A DNA stretch of 64,000 nt from Allomyces arbusculus (taxonomy: Eukaryota > Blastocladiomycota > Blastocladiomycetes > Blastocladiales > Blastocladiaceae): positions 1 through 64,000 of the forward strand of contig JADHYV010000080.1 in the NCBI GenBank assembly GCA_027604705.1. Reading direction: 5' to 3'. The translations under genes were made by a program, and so were the position numbers. The notes beneath the pieces are model-generated. The model was not told where the DNA came from and searched no databases. It worked only from the letters and a program-made list of their open reading frames with translations. Each line of letters starts with the position of its first letter. Within the stretch, counting starts at the first letter, position 1. This document shows positions 10,781 to 22,859 of this stretch, in pieces.

Positions 10781-13700
10781 ATGAATGAGGGGTATCAGCG
10801 CGCGCTGCAGCTCGCGGATCTCTGGGGCTTGATTGCTGACGACAAATCGGTCGCTGCCGCTGAAGCGTACCAGCGACATGTGCGTCCTGGTCGCCCCATT
10901 GTACAGTCCATCCTCACCTCGCTACGGCTCCTGTTTGCGTACCAGATCGGCACGAGTGCTCTTGGTGTAGTTGCAATATTTGCTGGCCCATTTAACTTGA
11001 ACAAGCTGCTCGCATGTCCTGAGCAGGTTAACAGCAGCACTCCTTGTGCGACTGCGCTTGAACCATACCTGCACCTGATTGGTATCTTTGGTGGCGCGTT
11101 GCTAACGTCCGTATTTGCTGGGCAAATTACGATCACAGGTCGCCGCGTGGCGACTCGGCTCCGTGCGATTTTGGCCGCGCTCCTGTACTCAAAGTCGCTG
11201 ACGCTCAACCCAAACGTGACAGCGCCAGCTGGATGCGACGAAGACGGTGGGACTCACGACATCAACGTTTTGATTAGCGCAGACTTGGGCCAGATTGTTG
11301 GATATTTTGCGACCGTGCAGTCGCTGCTCACGACGCCGCTGCAGGTCATCATTGCCGTTGGTGCGCTCTACTCGGTCGTTGGGGGGGGGGGGGGTCTGCT
11401 CTGGCGGGTATTGGCCTCATGGCGTTCATGCTAGCGTTGCAATTATGGTCTCGTCGATTCGTTGAGAGTCTCCAAAGCCGGGTCATGGCCAAGACTGATG
11501 CTCGCGTCGAAAAGACGCAAGAGGTGGTCCAGGGCATCCGCGCGATCAAGTACTTTGCATGGGAGCGACCGTTTGCCGCGCAGTTGCATGATTTGCGCGA
11601 CCAGGAGCTGCACGCGTCACGGCGGTATTGGCTAGTCATGAGCGCGACCCACGTTCTCTACCATGCGAGCGAGATTCTCGTCATCTTCTTCACGTTTGTC
11701 CTGTTTACAGGTGTTGCTGGTCACGAACTCGGGGCGACCACAGTGTTCACGGTCATTGCGCACTTTAACACGCCCCGCAGACCGATGTCGGCCCTGCCAG
11801 ATCTTGCGATTCAATTTTTGGAGACCAGGGTTTCTGTGCGCCACGTGGGAGCGTACCTCGATGGCGTTGACATCGTTAACTACATGATCGACGCGTCCGG
11901 CAACGTGAACATTAATGTGGGGGGTCATGACCATGCTTTGCTGTTTATCGGCGCGGCAAGCGTGACCTTATCATGGTCGTCAATGTTGGCGGTGGACCCG
12001 CCAGCATCATTCGTGAGCGCGGCCACGGGTGCGACCAAGGACGACGCGGCCATTCTTCTCTCGACTTTCAACTCGATGTGTGCTCCTGCTGCATCGACCT
12101 GCGAAAAGACCGACCTGACTGATGACGATCCACCCACGCAGCGGTTCCAGCTCAAGGACATCAATTTCTCGGCGCCACGTGGAAAACTGACGCTGGTTCT
12201 TGGATCGATGGGCAGCGGCAAATCGATGCTCCTGCAAGGCTGCTGGGCGAACTTGCCCTCCAGCGGGAACAGGTATGAATGCCACACATGCCCATCGCGT
12301 ACGTGCCGCAGCTCAATGCCACGGCCAAGGAAAACGTTCTGTTTGGCGCTGCCAACAAGGACCGTGGACGATACGTGCGAATCATCAAGGCGCGCGCTCT
12401 TGAGCGCGATTTTGCGGTCCTGGAGGCGGGTGACAACACTCAAGTCGGCGAAAAGGGTGTGACCCTGTTGGGCGGCCAAAAGTCGCGCCTGTCACTTGCA
12501 TGCGCGTGTTACATGGACACGGATGTGGTTCTGCTCGACGTCGTGCTATCGGCCGTGGATGCACCGACGGCGGCGCACCTGCTCATGCATTGCATTTTCG
12601 GCGATCTCGTTGGGCGCACACGGATTCTCGTCACACACAATGTCGGACTTGTCGCGCCGTGGTCTGACCATCTCATCCTGCTCAGGGACGGGCGCGTTGT
12701 GGCTGAGGCCGACTCACTCGCGAAACTCACTGATCAAGACAGTGCCGCGGGTTTTGGCAACTACATGAACCAACTAGCCGACCTTCCCACGTCCACGACA
12801 CCAACGTGTGCGCCCTCAGCAGCATCGCTCGATTTCATGGCCGTTCCAAACGCGGCGCCCAAGTCGGTTATGCAAGATGGCGACGTTGACGCTCGACCAG
12901 CCGTTGTTGCGCATAGACTGGTCCAGGACGAGGAGCGACCAGAGGGATCTGTCTCCTGGAGCGTCTATGCCGCATACCTGCGGCAATCAGGTGGCGCTTT
13001 CTGGTGGACAATGTTGCTCGGCATCATGCTGATGATCCCTCAGCTCCTCGACGTGGGGCAGCAGTGGTGGCTGGAAACGTGGACGCCTTCGTATGCGTGG
13101 CTTGCGACTGACATGTTGGCACGCGAACCACTATCTCTTCGTTTACCTGGCCCTGAGCGTCACCAACAATGTGATTCAAGGCGCCTTCAACGTGCTCGAA
13201 GTGTTTCAATCCTTGACTCATCTCGCTCCATGCACGACACGCTGCTCAACCAGACTCTCGGCGCTCGCATTTCGTGGTTTTATTCAACACCTGTTGGCCG
13301 CATTCTCAACCGCATCTCGGCCGACATCTACACCATCGACCACGACATCATTGCGACCGTCACGTTCACGGTCACTCGGTCTTTTGGGTTCTGATCACGC
13401 TTGGCGTCGTGGCGTCGATTGCACTGCTCTTTTTTGTCTTCGTGCTCCCCGTCCTGGTCATGTTTGCCTTTGTCGCGCGGTTCTTTATCGCAACCAGCCG
13501 GGAGCTCAAGCGCATCGAATCTGTCAACCGCTCACCCGTCTTCACGGCATTTGACGAAACCGCAGCCGGTGATGCTTGGGCGTCACCCTCCTCCGAGTCG
13601 AGCAGCCACACCAGCGGCGACCTCGCACCGCCCGCGTTCTCCCCTGAGGCATGGACGCTCGACTCCCCCATCGACGCTGGCGGCAAGAGCCTGAGTGTCA

Positions 13701-14075
13701 GGCAGCGGCAGCTCCTGGCGCTGGCGCGCGCGCTCGTGCGCCGCTCAAAGGTGGTCATTCTCGACGAGTCGACGGCAACATCTTCAACGACCTTGACGCC
13801 AAGATTCAGCAGACGGTGCGCGGAGCTGACCTGGCCGAGGCAACGATTTTGTGCATTGCGCACCGGCTACGTACGATCGCCGACTTTGACAGAGTGCTCG
13901 TGCATGATGCTGGGCGCGTCGTCGAGTTTGACGCACCGGTGCGCTCATAGCCAACCCGGACGGCCTGTTCTCCCACATGCGCCGCGAGTCGGGCGAGTTT
14001 GAGTACCTGTCCACGCTGGCGACGCGTGAGTGGGTGGAGAAGACGCAAGAGGGTTCCACCGATGTTGCAGCGTAG
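10781..14075 (+). pseudogene. Decayed ABC transporter, subfamily C (MRP-like)
   Basis: The first membrane domain reads from 10781 (VQSILTSLRLLFAYQIGTSA) and is followed by AKTDARVEKTQEVVQGIRAIKYFAWE, the hallmark of MRP proteins (R-x-x-x-x-x-E-x-x-x-G-I-x-x-x-K-x-x-x-W-E). NBD1 keeps GSMGSGKS, but the signature is LLGGQKSRLSLACA and Walker B is VVLLDVVLSAVD, with the second Asp changed to Val. The reading frame breaks at the G12 run (11384-11395), near 12260-12280, twice around 13110-13215, near 13390, near 13785 and near 13945. A stretch is missing between the last membrane helices (near 13540) and the NBD2 signature ([17 protein letters not shown], with G changed to R), removing the NBD2 Walker A. 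The C-terminal tail ends at 14075. With several breaks and damaged ATPase motifs it cannot be an active transporter. Confidence 0.85.
11384..11395 (+). repeat. Poly-G run
   Basis: Twelve G residues in the first membrane domain of the ABCC remnant, coinciding with a change of reading frame. Such runs are both mutation-prone and error-prone in sequencing. Confidence 0.8.
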
Positions 14076-14584
14076 TTTCCTCGATTTGCAACAATCAGTT
14101 TTGCTTAACGAGACTCTGGATGCGAGCGATTGCGCTGCTGGCAGAAGCTTTTGATAGAACATGTTTGCTTAACATCCATTCACCTCGCATTCATTTATAT
14201 CTTGAATTGAAAAACTGAACCAAATGTTACTCTTGCCCTTCAGTGAGAACGTCAGGAACAGACGCGCGAAAACGACACGGGCGATTGCCCACCCGCCCAC
14301 GCCATCGGACATCACTCAGGTCACCACAGCTCACGAGCGGAGCAGGAGCCCTCGCGGCCGTCTTCATTGTAACAATGACTTGATTAACCGCGAGGAGTTG
14401 AGAGTGAGCGGTGGAGGTTCATTCGCTGTTCTCAAGTTCACGACGCGGACACGTGTGTTGCTTTGCTCTCGTGACACCGAGCCGTTGCCATCGTCCTCGT
14501 TGTGGACAAGCAAGTCCGACAATCCTCGCGCTCATCGCTCTTGATCTCCTGCACAACTCCCCGCATTCGACCTCTGTCACGACC
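14076..14584. other. Intergenic, promoter region of the ARMC1-like gene
   Basis: No gene supported. A short AT-rich patch lies at 14190-14220. Confidence 0.4.
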
Positions 14585-16033
14585 ATGAGTACTACGTCGC
14601 ACCCTCCCGGCGCCGCTGCGGGACCCGTGCCTGCAACTGTCACGGCAAGGATCACGGCCACCTCGACCAAGCGCGCCGGATCCCCGCACGCGGCCCCCGC
14701 ACCGACCGACTCGGCCACTGACATTGCCCCAACCGAATCCTCGTTTTCTGCCATCGAGCTCCTGACGGCGCGCAGCATCCTACACCTCGCGCAGCACGCA
14801 TCCTCGGAAACGGCGCGTCGCGCGATTGCACAAGACGCGAAATCGCGCGCGATTCTCGCATTCCATTTACTTTCGGCGCAGCAGGAGGTGGTGCGCACGA
14901 CGCTTGACACGCTCGACTTGCTCGTCGCGCACTCGGGGTCGGCACGCCGGTTGTTGGCAGGCGACGAGCCGCTGGTCACGGCGTTACGCGCGCTGGTGGA
15001 TGGCGAGTTGGTGGACGAGGAGGCACGCGAGCTGGCGTATCGTGTGTATTGGGTACCTTGACCTGACGCTCTCCGCTCAACTGTGCAACAGAGACTGACC
15101 AGATTGGCGCCGTGATAGTGCCTCGACCCTGAAGTTGCGTCGCCGAAGAAGCAGCGGCCCTCGGACTCGCCACGCAACCTGTCACGCACACCAGCTTCGA
15201 CCGGGCTTGATGGCGGTACCAGCACACCGAAACCGCGCCCGCGCACGCTCTCGGTACATACGCCCGCGCCCATCCACCGCGCTCAGCTCCCTACTCCTCA
15301 CCGACGCCTCCGACCGTAGCGCGCCGCCAGCGTCGTCCGCGGCGCCGGCGGCACGACCATCACCACAACCACCGCGCAGCGCACGGCCCCACCGCGGTCC
15401 GCCTCCGTCTTCAAGCCCAACGTGATGCGCAAGTCGCAGGCCGTCACGATCCACATTTCCGACCCGAACCCGCTCGCCGACGCGCAAAAGCAAATTCTGA
15501 GCCAAGTGCTCGTGGCCACACCGGGCGTGATCTCGTTTACGCTCGAGCGCGACACCGCGTCGACGGCCACACGCGCGGTCGTGCGCGTCGTGCATGGGCT
15601 GCGCGTCGATGACTTGCTCGAGCATTTGGTTCGTGCGGTCCCGAACGCCGTGGATGTGGCGAATGCCGCGGCAAGGGTGCATGGGCGCGGCGCGGGTACG
15701 GGGGCGTGGTGCGATGGCCGGCTGACAGTACGGCAGGTGTTGGGCGATGCGCGGGTCGGGGAAAAGTACTTGGCGCCCGTGTCGACGCCGCGGGTCGATG
15801 GGGCACACGAAGAAGACGAGGACGAGGATCCGTACGGTTCCGCACCGGTTAAGCCAAAGGGGGTCGATGAGGACGGGTACTGGCACGACGAGAACGAGTT
15901 CGCGGACACGGATCCGGCCAAAGCCGTGCGGGTGCATGGAGATAAGGGCGACGAGAGCGCAAGCGGAACTGGTGGAGGGGTTGCGGCATGGCTTGTTGGA
16001 CAGGTTGGGCGTGCGCTTAGTGGGTGGTTTTGA
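14585..16033 (+). CDS. ARMC1-like armadillo-repeat protein
   Basis: Homologue of animal ARMC1, a protein of the mitochondrial intermembrane bridging/MICOS-associated network that affects mitochondrial distribution. Exons 14585-15052, 15119-15253 and 15320-16033 (both introns 66 bases, GT-AG) give 438 residues. The N-terminal third is an alanine/leucine-rich helical region compatible with one to two armadillo repeats (AHSGSARRLLAGDEPLVTAL). A low-complexity Pro/Thr/Arg linker follows. The C-terminal half holds an HMA-like fold segment, SQAVTIHISDPNPLADAQK then TPGVISFTLERDT and RAVVRVVHGL, which lines up with ARMC1's VVLHIDGL, KGVISFTF and RCVVRIRSDL. The final AAWLVGQVGRALSGWF matches the C-terminal amphipathic end of ARMC1. 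This linker and an acidic patch (EEDEDEDPYG) make it longer than the human protein. ATG 14585 is the first in-frame start. Confidence 0.8.
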
Positions 16034-16605
16034 ACTGGCGGGGAGGGAAGATCGTGAACGTGGGTTGAAGGGCGTCTGGGCGGGACTGTGATATGCATAT
16101 CAATGATGATGCACGATTTCGATTTGCACAGGAGTGGTCAGATTGGACGAGATGGAATTGACTGTATTGAGACTCAGGCCAACTCAGACGCTGTTGACAA
16201 CAAGCAATTGTCATTTTTTCCCTCTCGCTGTATTGTCAGACAAGGGAGCTGAGCGGTTTGATCATCCCAGGCTGTTTTGCAAGAAGCTAAAAAGCTAAAG
16301 CGGAGAATTTAGTTCCCTTTCCTCACAGGTTGGTGCCTGGGGTTGACTCTTGCATGGGTAAGTACATTGCACCTCCCCCACATCAATTTGCATCAAGAGC
16401 CTTCAATCATTGTTCCAACAAGAGCGATACGTAAGGTCCTGCGACTTGCGCGACTTGAGTACAAATCAATGCAGAAAGAAATGGAAATGAAGCACGTTGG
16501 GAACAACAAGGAGGATCTATTCCCTCCACTTCCACATCACCATTCAAACCAACCCGTACTGCCTTTCATCAGCACCAGCATAGCACCGGCGCGTCAAGCA
16601 CACCA
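16034..16605. other. Convergent 3' intergenic region
   Basis: Lies between the stop codons of ARMC1-like (plus) and Argonaute (minus). Nothing else seen. Confidence 0.5.
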
Positions 16606-19600
16606 TCACATGAAATACATCGAATCCTTGAGCTTGGTCGAGACCATGGGGATCGCGGCCGGCTCACCCGCACCGCCCGACCCAGTCGAGTAGACGCTCG
16701 CCGTCTCAGACGCATCGATCCCGCCAGTCGCGTGGTGCCGCGCGCGGAAGCACGCCAGGTGCGCATAATAGGCAGGCGGCGCGACCGACACGGACCGCGT
16801 GCACCGCGCGTATGTGTAGCAGAGATGGTATGTAAACATCTGCAAGTTGTCGGCCGACCAGCCCACATCGTCGTGTAGGACAAAGTACCGTGTCGGTCGT
16901 GACGTGCCCTGCAACCCGGCCTGCGACTGGAGGAAGAAGTCGAAATTGACCGGGTCGGTCACGCCGTGGTCGACAACGGTGCCGGCCTTGAGGTTGCCCG
17001 ACCGGTCCGTGTCCAGGGCCGGGTTGGTCGCAAAGAAGCGCGTGTGGTGCCGCTTCTGCACGACGACAAACGTCAGCTTGGTGTCGCGCGCGCCCGCTTT
17101 TTCGAGCACATCCTTGATGGCCTTGACTTCAATTTGGTGCACAGCCGCAAACTGGCCCTCCGAGACGCCGTCACGGTACAACAAGATGCGCTTCGGGAAC
17201 GAGTTGTTGTTCTTGGTGTGGTACGCGCGCAGTAGCTGCGCAAACATGCCCTTACAGTCGCCGAGCTCCTCTTGCCGGCTCTGCGGCTGCTGCTGCGTCA
17301 CAGTCGCGTACCGGTCGGCCGAGTTGCCCGTGAGCGACCCGACCATGCACGCAATTGACGCCTGGTGAACGCCCGGTGCCGGGTGCGTCACATCGACACC
17401 AACGAGCATCGTAGACTCGGTAAAGAAGCGCGACTGCGCGAGTCGGAAGTTGATGTATGCGCCCGACACCTTGGTGTTGACCTTGAGCGCGACGTTGGCC
17501 CAGTACTGCGTGTTGGCGCGCTGCACCTTGCTCAACACGAGGCACTGCGTCGGCACGCCGAGCACCGTGTCGCCAATGCGCTTGACCTCGGCGTACATGG
17601 CGGTCGACTTGGCCGGCAGCAAGCACACGATCAGCTCCGGATCCTGCTTGAAAGTGTTGCCCGTGGCCTGGTAGACGGCTCGCAATGCGGCCTCGACGCC
17701 CTCGGGGTTGCTGCGCGCAAACTGGATCGGGTAGTTTTCCTTCGTTTTTTTGTTGGGGTTGAATCCGAGCCCCATGCCCTCGGCCGTCTCAAAAAACTCA
17801 TCCATCCAGACGGCGACTTGGCCTTGCGACGCGCGGCGCGGGTCACAAAAGCTGAGCACGCCGAGCGCCGTGATCCGCGCCGGGTTGGCGACACGCATGT
17901 TGACAAAGTTCCAGGCACCGTCGCGCGGCCGGCTCACGCGGTTCCCACCAACTGCGAGTGCCGGCGCGTCGAGAATGCGCGCGTCAATGACCATGGGCTG
18001 CGCGTCGACCTGGATCCCAAACGCGTGCAAGTACTTGTTGCTGTTGAGCTGTAACGTGCCGAAGAGCCGCATGATTTGCGCTTGCCGCTCATTCGGCTTC
18101 TTGGCCGCGATTTTGATCACGTCCGACGTCTGGTTCTCGTCAAGCTTGCCGCGAAACTTTTGGTCGGGCGCGATCGTCGCGCACTCCATGGGCAGCATGA
18201 CCGACTTCAGCGGCGTGCCGACGATGAGACACGGCAGTTTCGGGTACTGCAGCGTCACGTCGTACTTGAGCTTGAAGTATTGCGCGACCGACAACTGCTG
18301 CGGCGCGCCGCCCTCGGGCGCGTACATAAACATGCAGCGGTCAGCGCCCTCGCGCGACAGCCGCAGGACGCGGTGCCGCAGCTTCGAGTCGCGGCGGTGC
18401 TTCGCAATTACAATCGCTTGCCGCAGCAACTTTTCGAGCTTTGACCGGTCGCGGAACATGAGCTCTTGATTGCCTGGAAGCTGCTGGTTGAGCGCCTCGC
18501 GGGCGAACTGCACTACCGAAATGGCCTTGTAGAAGGCCGTGTAGGCCGTGTCGATGTTGAGCGTCATGACGCTGTTGCCTGGACGGACCGACTGGAACAG
18601 GCCCGACCACAGCTCGAGCCCGCCCGAGAGCGGCGCCGGATTGCTGCCGCGCACAAAAAAGTTGCGACCCGAGGCCTGGACGGTGGAAAAGGGCGGTGCA
18701 ACAGAGTGAGTTTCAAAAGCGGAAAAGACAGGATGCGGAGAGGAGAGATCGCCCTCGTACCACCATCGTCTTGCCAGCCGAGTGGCGGAACGCAATGTCC
18801 ATGGCCTGGATGCACGTGAGAATGTGCTCGTCAATGCCGACCTTGCCCTGAATAAAAGCGTCGAGCACGGCCAAGTTGAGCTCGTTGACCCTGGTCAGCC
18901 TGACCTTGAATTCTTTGGGCGTGCGACGCGTTGGCGGCGCGTCCGGGTTGGGCGGGAGCGTCACGGTCACCTCGCCCGTGGGCACATCGTGCGGCGAGTA
19001 GGCGTTCTTGACGCCGTCAAAGACCTGCAAAATACGTTGGGAGCCGCAGTGGTGAGCATCGGTTCGTATCCCCAAAGACACTTTCGATGAGCGACAACGT
19101 ACTACGACAGCGCGCGCCTGAGCACCGTGCGTCGCCTCCCACTGGTCCCAGACCTTGGCCATGACCGTCTTGGACGGCTCCGGGTCGACTAATTGAAATG
19201 GAGCGTGAGCGACGAACGTCCCTCCCCAAATGCGAATCGCCAGCATCCGTACCGACAACGTCGTAGTGGTAAACTGTCGCGTTTGGCATCTTCGTGAACT
19301 TGAAGTGGTTGGCAATCACCCTGGTGGGCCTGCCGACTGTGCCGAACCCGGGGCGACGCACAAACGACTTCGTCAGGTATGGCGCAGTTGCGAGCCGCTG
19401 CTGAACGCGGTACATCATGGCCTCGCCCTGCTGCGCTGCGGGAGCGGCCGGCGGCGCGGCGCGGGCGGCAGGAGCAGGCGCCGGCGGGGTCCGCTGTGTT
19501 GGCTGCTGCTGCTGTTGATGAGGGGGCGGACGCGCCGGCTGCTGTTGTTGCTGCGTCGCAAGCCCTTGGGGTTGCCTCGACACGGCACCGCGTCCACGCC

Positions 19601-19769
19601 CACGGCCGCGACCGGCACCGCTGCCACCGCCTTGCTGGTGTTGCTCCTGCTGCTGTTGCCCGAGAGCGGGCCACGCGGGGGCCGCCGTTACCGGCTGCTG
19701 CGCGGGTTGTTGGCGAGAGGCCGAAGTGCCGCGACCATGGCGGCTGCCTTGCCCGCCGGGCTGTTGCCG

Positions 19770-19801
<32 letters not shown>

Positions 19802-19814
19802 TCTTGGGCGGCAT
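16606..19814 (-). CDS. Argonaute (AGO clade), catalytic residues present
   Basis: Small-RNA-guided silencing protein, the effector of RNAi. Exons 19814-19253, 19188-19103, 19024-18761 and 18675-16606 give 993 residues. The N-terminus is low complexity: a Q10 tract, then GRGRGRG and more Gln/Pro, as in many AGOs. The N domain starts near residue 160 (FVRRPGFGTVGRPTRVIANHF), followed by linker and PAZ (exon 4 first half), MID (residues about 570-690) and PIWI. In PIWI the metal-binding residues are visible: Asp in GVDVTHP (about residue 730), Asp in YRDGVSEGQ (about 804) and His in YYAHLACF (about 940). A glutamate finger candidate sits in the SRQEELGD loop. The protein ends in MYFM, like the MYFA/C end of the family. 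It should therefore be slicing-competent. The exon 2 donor could be 3 bases earlier without changing the frame. Confidence 0.95.
19770..19799 (-). repeat. CAG/CTG trinucleotide repeat (Q10) in Argonaute
   Basis: Ten consecutive glutamine codons directly after MPPKK at the Argonaute N-terminus; a likely length-variable site. Confidence 0.9.
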
Positions 19815-20147
19815 GGTGTCGTGCCGTCGCGTATCGAGTGCAGATGGTTGGTCACGGAGAGAGGGAGGAGCACGCGTCACGTCGCGGCGGACACGACACA
19901 ACGGGGATGGCACAGCAAGCCGACGCGACTTTCGACTGGCCACTCGCCGGACAAAATGCGGACGTGCGGCCGTGCCGACGGCTGTGGCATGTCTGTGCGT
20001 CACACGCACGGGGCGCTTGCCGCGACCTCACCTGCCTGCTCATCACGGCCAACCTCGCTCTGGTAAGTTCGCAGAATCGCCACGACGTGCAGCTTGCAAA
20101 TCACGGGCCGCTCCCCATAACTGCAAGCTATAATATCGGCCGACAAC
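19815..20147. promoter_or_regulatory. Divergent promoter region, Argonaute / F-box gene
   Basis: 333 bases between two start codons pointing away from each other. A TATAAT-like stretch at 20129-20134 (CTATAATATCGG) lies just before the F-box ATG; too close to be a confident TATA box. Confidence 0.4.
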
Positions 20148-21829
20148 ATGCTGCAGGCCGTACCTCGCGCGCGCAAGACCGTCGACCAGTTGCCCTACGA
20201 TATTTTAGCTCGCATCGTCTCGTTTTTTGTCTGCAGCAGCTGTGCCTCTTGCAAGGACCAGGCACCCTGGGGTGTCCCCGTCGTGCATTTCGCGCTTGCT
20301 GCGCCCACTTTATTTGCCCCCTGCCTTCAGCTCGCAATCCGGACCGCGTTGCTCGATAGCGATCATGTCCTGACCCTGAGCAATGGCACAGGTGTGGTTG
20401 GGGTGGTTGGATCCAACTCAGTCGCTATTCCAATTCGCGAGATGATTGGCCGGTTTGCAGCATTTAAGAGCAACGATCACGGTCCTGTGTATTATACCTG
20501 ACTTTGTCACTGCGTGATGCCCTAAGTCGTTTGTGCTTCTTATCAGTAGACACTGCTTCCACTGTGCTTGACTAGCTTCATGGCACCTGTGTACTTGCAT
20601 CCGACGCTCCATTTTTGACTGCACCTCCCTGCTGCCACTCTTGAGTGGTCCTGAACAAGGAGCCTCAGTTCACGTTACCATGGCGCCATCTTGTCCAGAT
20701 GCCCACATGGATTTCCTGTCAATTGAGACAAGTTGGCGCCCATGCTCCACTCCTGATTTCGATTGCCTGCTACTGAAAAACCTGCGTCAGCTGGAGCTGG
20801 ACAATGTTTGGGATCTTGGGTGGACTGTCAACACATGGATCACATTGTTTATCCACAACCCATTGAGTGTAGCCAAGTTGGGTCTGGGCAGCACCTGGCC
20901 GTTTCCAGCCAGGGTTGTGTCCGCCCTCATGCAGCTCTTTGCGCGAGTGCCCCATCTCGCGTGTTTGTCTTCTCTCAAACCTCGGTGTGAGGACGACGTG
21001 GTCGTGCAGGCTCTACCTTGGAATGGGTTGCGCTACTTCAGCTCGATATCGACCTCAATGATGGCGATTCCCCGAATGATTGCTCGCGATTTGTTGCTGC
21101 CATACTGACAATGGTTAAGCTCATGTTGAGCGCAGCAGATAAACGGTAATCGGAAGATGATGAACCTGGTGCTCCAATTGAAATCTTCCGCTGGTGGCAC
21201 ACGTCCTTGACTTGATGGATGTGGAAAATTGGTTAGTTGAAGACCATTCTCTCCTCCCTCTCGCCCCAACGCTTCAGACCTTGGATTTGAGATGCAACGA
21301 TTGGGACCCGTCCCATGGCAACGATCTTTCGCGTCTGTTACCGCGGCTTCTGCTGTCATTGACCCGTCTTAATCTTGGCTCATTCTGGCTTGGTGGCACG
21401 CTTGCGATTCCTGCCCTTGCAGAGCACATGCTGCTGCACCTCGTCAAACAGGTTCTTCCTGAAAGTCACTTGATGCACGTTGATCTCGACATGCTCGCAA
21501 CGCGGCGGCCCAAAACGCTCGAAGTGCTGAATATCAAGGAAAATGCGTTTGTGGAATGGACGGTGAAATCGAAGAGCAGGCGGCTGGCCGACCTGGAGGA
21601 GCAGTTGCAGGGCTTGGTGCAGGCTGTATGGACGCAAATGCTCCCACTGAATTTGCGCGTGCTCGATGTGATGTTGATGCCCTTGACGGACGGGATCGCT
21701 GCAGGGTGGTGTAAGTATGCACCCTTCTCCCTTGTGGGGAGTCAGATGGTACTACATGTGATGGACGGGTGGGTCGCAGAATTGGGGCTCACGCTGCTGC
21801 AGACCAAGTTTGACGTGTGTGTCGCGTGA
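20148..21829 (+). pseudogene. F-box / leucine-rich-repeat protein gene, probably decayed
   Basis: The first ORF (20148-20501) opens with an F-box: VDQLPYDILARIVSFF, then HFALAAPTLFAPCLQLAIR. F-box proteins bring targets to SCF ubiquitin ligases. Leucine-rich stretches continue in other frames: LTLSLRDALSRLCFL (about 20490), NLRQLELDNVWDLGW with SVAKLGLGSTWPFPARVV (20641-21108), then TLQTLDLRCNDWD, SLTRLNLGSFWLGG and LEVLNIKENAF (21194-21829). Between them are stops without matching introns (near 20501, 20570, 21106-21190), so at least two or three breaks exist. The longest 3' block is still open for 211 codons, suggesting recent decay, or a gene with odd splicing that I cannot resolve. Confidence 0.6.
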
Positions 21830-22199
21830 ATATTGTCATGAGCATTGATTCGCAAGCTGCAACTGTGTTTTGTAGCTTGCTTCACAATGGTATGGGCCTG
21901 AACGATTGGAGGATGAGGATGGCAGTAATGAGCGATGTCGTTGGTTGGAAAGGAACATCTTGTTCTCGCATCAGGATTGTTGGCTTGTTCGATTGACGTT
22001 TTGAAATGTGCAGGCTGTAGGAAATGGCCATATTCACTTGACCCGGATTGCTGTTGCAATGCCAATGTCACTCGAGAAATTTCACTTTGACGTGCAGGAT
22101 CCGGAAGAACGAATCCGAAGGTTCTCACGATTATAACGAACAATTTTCCACTTGCAACGCGCAAGCTGTGGGTTCCAGATGTGGGATTGTAGCCACTTA

Positions 22200-22720
22200 C
22201 GGATTACTGTTTCCCCCCACTCGCACCAATGCTGAGGTCGCTGGATCTCGGCTTCTCCTTTAGTATTGGCATGGCCTGGGCATCGAATCTGCGCGATTCG
22301 GCACGCCCGCGGTTTCCGCATTTGCAGAGCACACACTGCTCCTTGTTGTATTGGCCACCTCAAATACTTGTCACTTGACACATGCCAACCTCAACACGCA
22401 CGCGGCAAGCGGGCCCACAACAATGTCCGAGCTCAACGTCAATGGGAACATGCCTGTGGTGCAAAAAGGTGGGATGATTTCACGGCCTACTAGACTGATA
22501 ATACAGTGTGTCTTGCATGGACACGAATGCTCCCTGCAAGTCTGCACTGGCTCTCAGTCATGAAGATGCCAGTGTCGGCAGGTAATGCGAAGGGGATGGT
22601 GGAGCGTGCGCCCATCACGCTCTCAGGCGGCTGATTGAAGATTAACTTGCAGGAAGGGTGGGTGTCAGACAAATCACTTACATTGCTATGGACCAAGCTT
22701 GCCATGACAGTCTGTTGCGT
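22200..22720 (+). pseudogene. Second, more degraded copy of the F-box/LRR gene 3' part
   Basis: Its translation follows that of 21360-21829 block by block: LRSLDLGFSF against LTRLNLGSFW; TPAVSAFAEHTLLLVV against TLAIPALAEHMLLHLV; MSELNVNGNMPVV against LEVLNIKENAFVE; WTRMLPASLHWLSVMKMP against WTQMLPLNLRVLDVMLMP; LTLLWTKLAM against LTLLQTKFDV. The pieces change frame and carry an in-frame stop near 22630. It is a tandem partial duplicate lying directly behind the first copy. Confidence 0.65.
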
Positions 22721-22859
22721 GTGAATGTGACGCAGGGATGTTTGAACGTTGAATACGCACGGTCGTGAAAAATGCTCGAGGGATGCGCTCAAGAATATGA
22801 CGGTTGCTGCGCGGGTGCAGAATCTTGGAGTGACCATGGCATTTCAATAAAGTATTAGT

